From an uncultured Clostridia bacterium (lineage in GTDB: Bacteria; Bacillota; Clostridia; Oscillospirales; Acutalibacteraceae), in assembly GCA_937902305.1 (NCBI GenBank), contig CALDHV010000260.1, positions 1-7,940 of the forward strand: a stretch of 7,940 nt of DNA. The letters are read 5' to 3'. The position numbers and the translations under genes were made by a program. Within the stretch, counting starts at the first letter, position 1; the number at the start of each line of letters is the position of its first letter. Positions 5,313-7,940 of the stretch are shown here, one piece after another. The notes beneath the pieces are model-generated. The model was not told the DNA's origin and made no database searches. It saw only the letters and a list, made by a program, of their open reading frames with translations.

Positions 5313-6242
5313 ATGGAAAAAATATTCATCGACGGCAGTGCCGGAACGACCGGACTGCGGATACGCGAGCGACTGGCACAGCGGCGGGACATTGAGCTGA
5401 TCCTGCTGTCCGAGGAACGACGCAAGGACCCCGAGGCACGACGGCAGGCGCTTGCCGCGGCGGATATTGCCTTTCTGTGTCTGCCGGATGCCGCCGCAAT
5501 AGAGGCGGTCGCGCTGGCGCAGGGAAGCTCCACCGTCATCATCGACACCTCGACCGCGCACCGCGTCAACGACGCGTGGACATACGGCTTCCCCGAGCTG
5601 ACCGGGCAAAAGCCCCGCATCACGGCGGCAAAGCGCATCGCCAACCCCGGTTGCCACGCCAGCGGTTTCATCGCGCTGGTCGCGCCGCTCGTGGAGGCGG
5701 GATTGCTTGATCCCGGCGCGCCGCTTTCCTGCGTTTCGCTGACCGGCTATTCCGGCGGCGGCAAGAAGATGATCGCCGACTATGAGGAGCCTGCCAATGC
5801 CGATGCTCTTGCCGCGCCGCGGCTGTACGGGCTGGGACAGCAGCACAAGCACCTGCCTGAAATGGCAAAGTTCTGTGGGCTGACCCGACCGCCGATCTTT
5901 TCCCCTATCGTGTCCTCTTATTATGCGGGGATGGAGGTCATTGTCCCACTCCACGCGGCGGATGTGAACGGCGATCTGAAGAAGCTCCGCAATGCGTACC
6001 GTGCCTATTACACCGGCAAGCTTATTCGCTACGTCGATAACGCGGACGAAAGCGGCTTTGTTTCCGCCGGCGCGTTTGCCGGGCGGGACGATATGCAGAT
6101 CGCGGTATTCGGCAATGACGACCGTATCACGCTGGTCTCCCGCTTTGACAATCTCGGTAAAGGGGCATCCGGTGCCGCGATACAGAATATGAACATCGTA
6201 CTCGGTTTGGACGAAACGACCGGGCTGAATATAGGAGGATAA
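5313..6242 (+). CDS. argC: N-acetyl-gamma-glutamyl-phosphate reductase, type 2
   Basis: This 309-residue cytoplasmic enzyme carries out the third step of arginine synthesis: NADPH-dependent reduction of N-acetylglutamyl 5-phosphate to N-acetylglutamate 5-semialdehyde. The N-terminus has the dinucleotide-binding loop GSAGTTG at 8-14 (FIDGSAGTTGLRIRERL). The catalytic Cys is Cys114 in NPGCHASG (111-118). SLTGYSGGGKKM (142-153) and QQHKHLPEM (176-184, with the conserved histidines) are marks of the shorter ArgC2 form, whose members are about 310 residues against ~345 for the common form. The ATG at 5313 follows AAGGAG (5301-5306) with a 6-base gap; an upstream TTG at 5295 overlaps this site region and is rejected. 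It is the first gene of the operon, four bases before argJ, and its last codons contain argJ's ribosome binding site, so the two are probably translationally coupled. Confidence 0.96.
   Translation: MEKIFIDGSAGTTGLRIRERLAQRRDIELILLSEERRKDPEARRQALAAADIAFLCLPDAAAIEAVALAQGSSTVIIDTSTAHRVNDAWTYGFPELTGQKPRITAAKRIANPGCHASGFIALVAPLVEAGLLDPGAPLSCVSLTGYSGGGKKMIADYEEPANADALAAPRLYGLGQQHKHLPEMAKFCGLTRPPIFSPIVSSYYAGMEVIVPLHAADVNGDLKKLRNAYRAYYTGKLIRYVDNADESGFVSAGAFAGRDDMQIAVFGNDDRITLVSRFDNLGKGASGAAIQNMNIVLGLDETTGLNIGG
6234..6238 (+). promoter_or_regulatory. argJ ribosome binding site inside the argC 3' end
   Basis: GGAGG forms part of the last two argC codons (GGA GGA), eight bases before the argJ ATG at 6247. 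Ribosomes finishing argC would end on this site, a usual arrangement for balanced expression of adjacent pathway genes. Confidence 0.8.
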
Positions 6243-6246
6243 AAAA

Positions 6247-7461
6247 ATGAAACAAGTTTCCGGCGGCGTCTGCGCCGCTCAAGGATTTATCGCCGGCGGT
6301 GTGCACTGCGGTATACGTAAGAATAAAACCAAAAAAGACCTTTCGATGATCGTCAGCTCCGTGCGTGCGAATGCGGCGGCGGTCTATACCACCAATCTCG
6401 TCAAGGGCGCACCCCTGCTCGTCACCAAAGCACACCTCGCCGACGGCAAGGCGCAGGCGGTGATCTGCAACAGCGGCAACGCCAACACCTGCAACGCCGA
6501 CGGCATCGAGATCGCGGAAAAAATGAGCGCGCTGACCGCCGAGGCGTTGCAGATCGCTCCCGACGATATTGTGGTCGCCTCCACCGGCGTCATCGGACAG
6601 CCGCTCGACCTCACCCCCATTGCCGCCGGCATCCCGATGCTGGTGCAGGCTCTGTCCGACCACGGCGGCGCGGATGCCGCCGAGGGCATTATGACCACCG
6701 ACACGGCGATGAAGGAGATCGCGGTCGAGTTTTCGCTCGGCGGCAAGACCTGCCGCATCGGCGGCATCGCCAAGGGCAGCGGAATGATCCACCCGAATAT
6801 GGCGACGATGCTCGTATTCATCACGACCGACGCGGCGATCTCGTCGGATATGCTCCAAAAGGCACTTTCCGCCGATATTGCCAGCACCTTTAATATGGTC
6901 AGCGTGGACGGCGACACCTCGACCAACGATATGGTCACGGTGCTGGCGAACGGGCTGGCGGGCAATGCCGAGATCACGACCGAAAACGACGATTTTGCCG
7001 CGTTTATGCAGGCGCTCAACACCGTGACGGTGTATCTGTGCAAGCACATCGCCGGGGATGGTGAGGGCGCGACCAAGATGCTGGAATGTGCCGTCACCGG
7101 CGCCGCCGATGAAAAAGCCGCCAAGACCGTTGCCAAGAGCGTCATCTGCTCCAGCCTGCTGAAAGCGGCGATGTTCGGCGCGGATGCCAACTGGGGCCGC
7201 GTGCTGTGCGCCATCGGCTACAGCGGTGCACCGGTAGATGTTGACCGCGTGGGCGTGTCCTTTTGCAGTGCCAAGGGGTGCGTCGAGGTGTGCCGCAACG
7301 GTGCCGGAGTGGATTTCTCGGAGGAAAAAGCCAAAGAGATTTTGCTGGAAAAAGAGATCACCATCCTCGTTTCGCTCGGCGACGGCGATGCCGCCGCCAC
7401 CGCGTGGGGCTGTGATCTGACCTATGACTATGTGAAGATCAACGGCGACTACCGTACCTGA
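6247..7461 (+). CDS. argJ: Glutamate N-acetyltransferase (ornithine acetyltransferase)
   Basis: This 404-residue cytoplasmic enzyme moves the acetyl group from N-acetylornithine to glutamate, releasing ornithine and regenerating N-acetylglutamate for ArgB. Bifunctional members also use acetyl-CoA; which type this is cannot be told from sequence by eye. ArgJ is made as a precursor that cuts itself into alpha and beta chains before a nucleophilic threonine. The site is visible as GMIHPNMATML (179-189), with cleavage between Ala186 and Thr187. Other family marks are YTTNLVKGAP (47-56), ICNSGNANTCN (73-83), STGVIGQPL (112-120) and the C-terminal YDYVKINGDYRT. The length is normal and the frame is intact. 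The ATG at 6247 has an ideal GGAGG upstream. argB follows after a 20-base gap. Confidence 0.97.
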   Translation: MKQVSGGVCAAQGFIAGGVHCGIRKNKTKKDLSMIVSSVRANAAAVYTTNLVKGAPLLVTKAHLADGKAQAVICNSGNANTCNADGIEIAEKMSALTAEALQIAPDDIVVASTGVIGQPLDLTPIAAGIPMLVQALSDHGGADAAEGIMTTDTAMKEIAVEFSLGGKTCRIGGIAKGSGMIHPNMATMLVFITTDAAISSDMLQKALSADIASTFNMVSVDGDTSTNDMVTVLANGLAGNAEITTENDDFAAFMQALNTVTVYLCKHIAGDGEGATKMLECAVTGAADEKAAKTVAKSVICSSLLKAAMFGADANWGRVLCAIGYSGAPVDVDRVGVSFCSAKGCVEVCRNGAGVDFSEEKAKEILLEKEITILVSLGDGDAAATAWGCDLTYDYVKINGDYRT

Positions 7462-7481
7462 TAAAGAAGGAGGGCGTTATT

Positions 7482-7940
7482 ATGGCAGATTTATTTTCCA
7501 ATTCCGATCGGGCAAAAATATTGACCCAGGCTTTACCCTATATCAAGCGCTATACCGGCAAAACGGTGGTCGTCAAATACGGCGGCAACGCGATGATCGA
7601 CGAGAGTCTCAAAAAGCAGGTGATGGAGGATATTGTCCTACTGTGGCTCATCGGGGTCAAGGTGGTGCTTATCCACGGCGGCGGCCCGGAGATCAGCGAG
7701 CTGATGAGTAAGCTCGGCAAAAAGCCGGAGTTTGTGGACGGTCTGCGCGTGACCGATAAGGAAACGGTGGACATCGTGCAGATGGTGCTGGCGGGCAAGG
7801 TCAACAAGACCCTCGTCAACCTGCTGGAAATGACCGGCGGCAAGGCGATGGGCATCTCCGGTATGGACGGACGGCTCATCGAAGCCACGATTAAAGACGA
7901 GAAACTCGGCTACGTCGGCGAGATTACGAAAATCCACATC
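7482..7940 (+). CDS. argB: Acetylglutamate kinase, 5' part
   Basis: The 153 codons seen here are the start of the enzyme that phosphorylates N-acetylglutamate with ATP, the committed and usually arginine-sensitive step of the cyclic pathway. The full protein is normally about 290-300 residues, so roughly half is beyond the window. Marks of the amino acid kinase fold are VVVKYGGNAM (29-38, with Lys32 of the phosphate-binding site), VVLIHGGGPEIS (61-72), DGLRVTD (86-92), VLAGKVNK (102-109) and GISGMDGRLIEA (124-135). Many members have Lys where this has Met in SGMDG, but that position varies in Firmicutes. The N-terminal helix before the kinase core (residues 1-25) is of the kind linked to arginine-inhibited hexameric enzymes. 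The ATG at 7482 follows AAGGAGG (7467-7473) by 8 bases. Confidence 0.96.
   Translation, partial: MADLFSNSDRAKILTQALPYIKRYTGKTVVVKYGGNAMIDESLKKQVMEDIVLLWLIGVKVVLIHGGGPEISELMSKLGKKPEFVDGLRVTDKETVDIVQMVLAGKVNKTLVNLLEMTGGKAMGISGMDGRLIEATIKDEKLGYVGEITKIHI

Noticed and set aside
6127..7214. Two long minus-strand open frames opposite argC and argJ
   Set aside because: argC and argJ are unmistakable on the plus strand, and these are third-position GC shadows.

Overview
The window looks like chromosomal sequence from a low-oxygen gut-type Firmicute, probably a member of the Clostridia such as the Oscillospiraceae/Ruminococcaceae. The reasons are strong AGGAGG-type ribosome binding sites, consensus TTGACA/TATAAT promoters, a lipoprotein solute-binding protein, a type 2 ArgC and the argC-argJ-argB order. 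This placement is inferred from gene style, not from a database search. The first ~180 bases do not fit. They hold a 9-bp CTAG tandem repeat, a minus-strand terminator and the last ~19 codons of a dockerin-like, Bacteroidota-style gene. That tail is joined directly to the interior of a plus-strand Firmicute-style gene, which suggests an assembly chimera or a rearrangement breakpoint.

Layout: (1) 1-183, foreign-looking repeat, terminator and dockerin tail. (2) ~181-861, 5'-truncated plus-strand gene resembling a PrsA/SurA-type foldase lipoprotein, closed by a strong terminator. (3) 862-1196, intergenic, with a composite palindromic element and the terminator of the next gene. (4) 2702-1197 (minus), an ABC-transporter solute-binding lipoprotein with a perfect sigma-A promoter and a perfect 19-bp palindrome just upstream of it. 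(5) 3507-2893 (minus), an SGNH/GDSL hydrolase. (6) 3802-5061 (plus), a cytoplasmic sialidase-like beta-propeller protein, divergent from the hydrolase, with its own promoter and terminator. (7) 5313 to the window end, an arginine biosynthesis operon: argC, argJ and the 5' part of argB. It is preceded by a perfect consensus promoter and two ARG-box-like sites.

How the genes work together: argB, argC and argJ encode steps 2, 3 and the acetyl-recycling step of the cyclic arginine pathway. argB phosphorylates N-acetylglutamate, argC reduces the phosphate to the semialdehyde, and argJ moves the acetyl group from N-acetylornithine back to glutamate. Candidate ArgR sites upstream would give end-product repression. 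The solute-binding protein, SGNH hydrolase and propeller protein suggest carbohydrate capture and deacylation, but no permease, kinase or regulator is present to confirm a shared pathway.

I did not find a convincing new multi-gene system. The items most worth checking are the chimeric junction near base 180, the palindrome at 2797-2815, the paired operator-like sites before argC, and the uncharacterised propeller protein.
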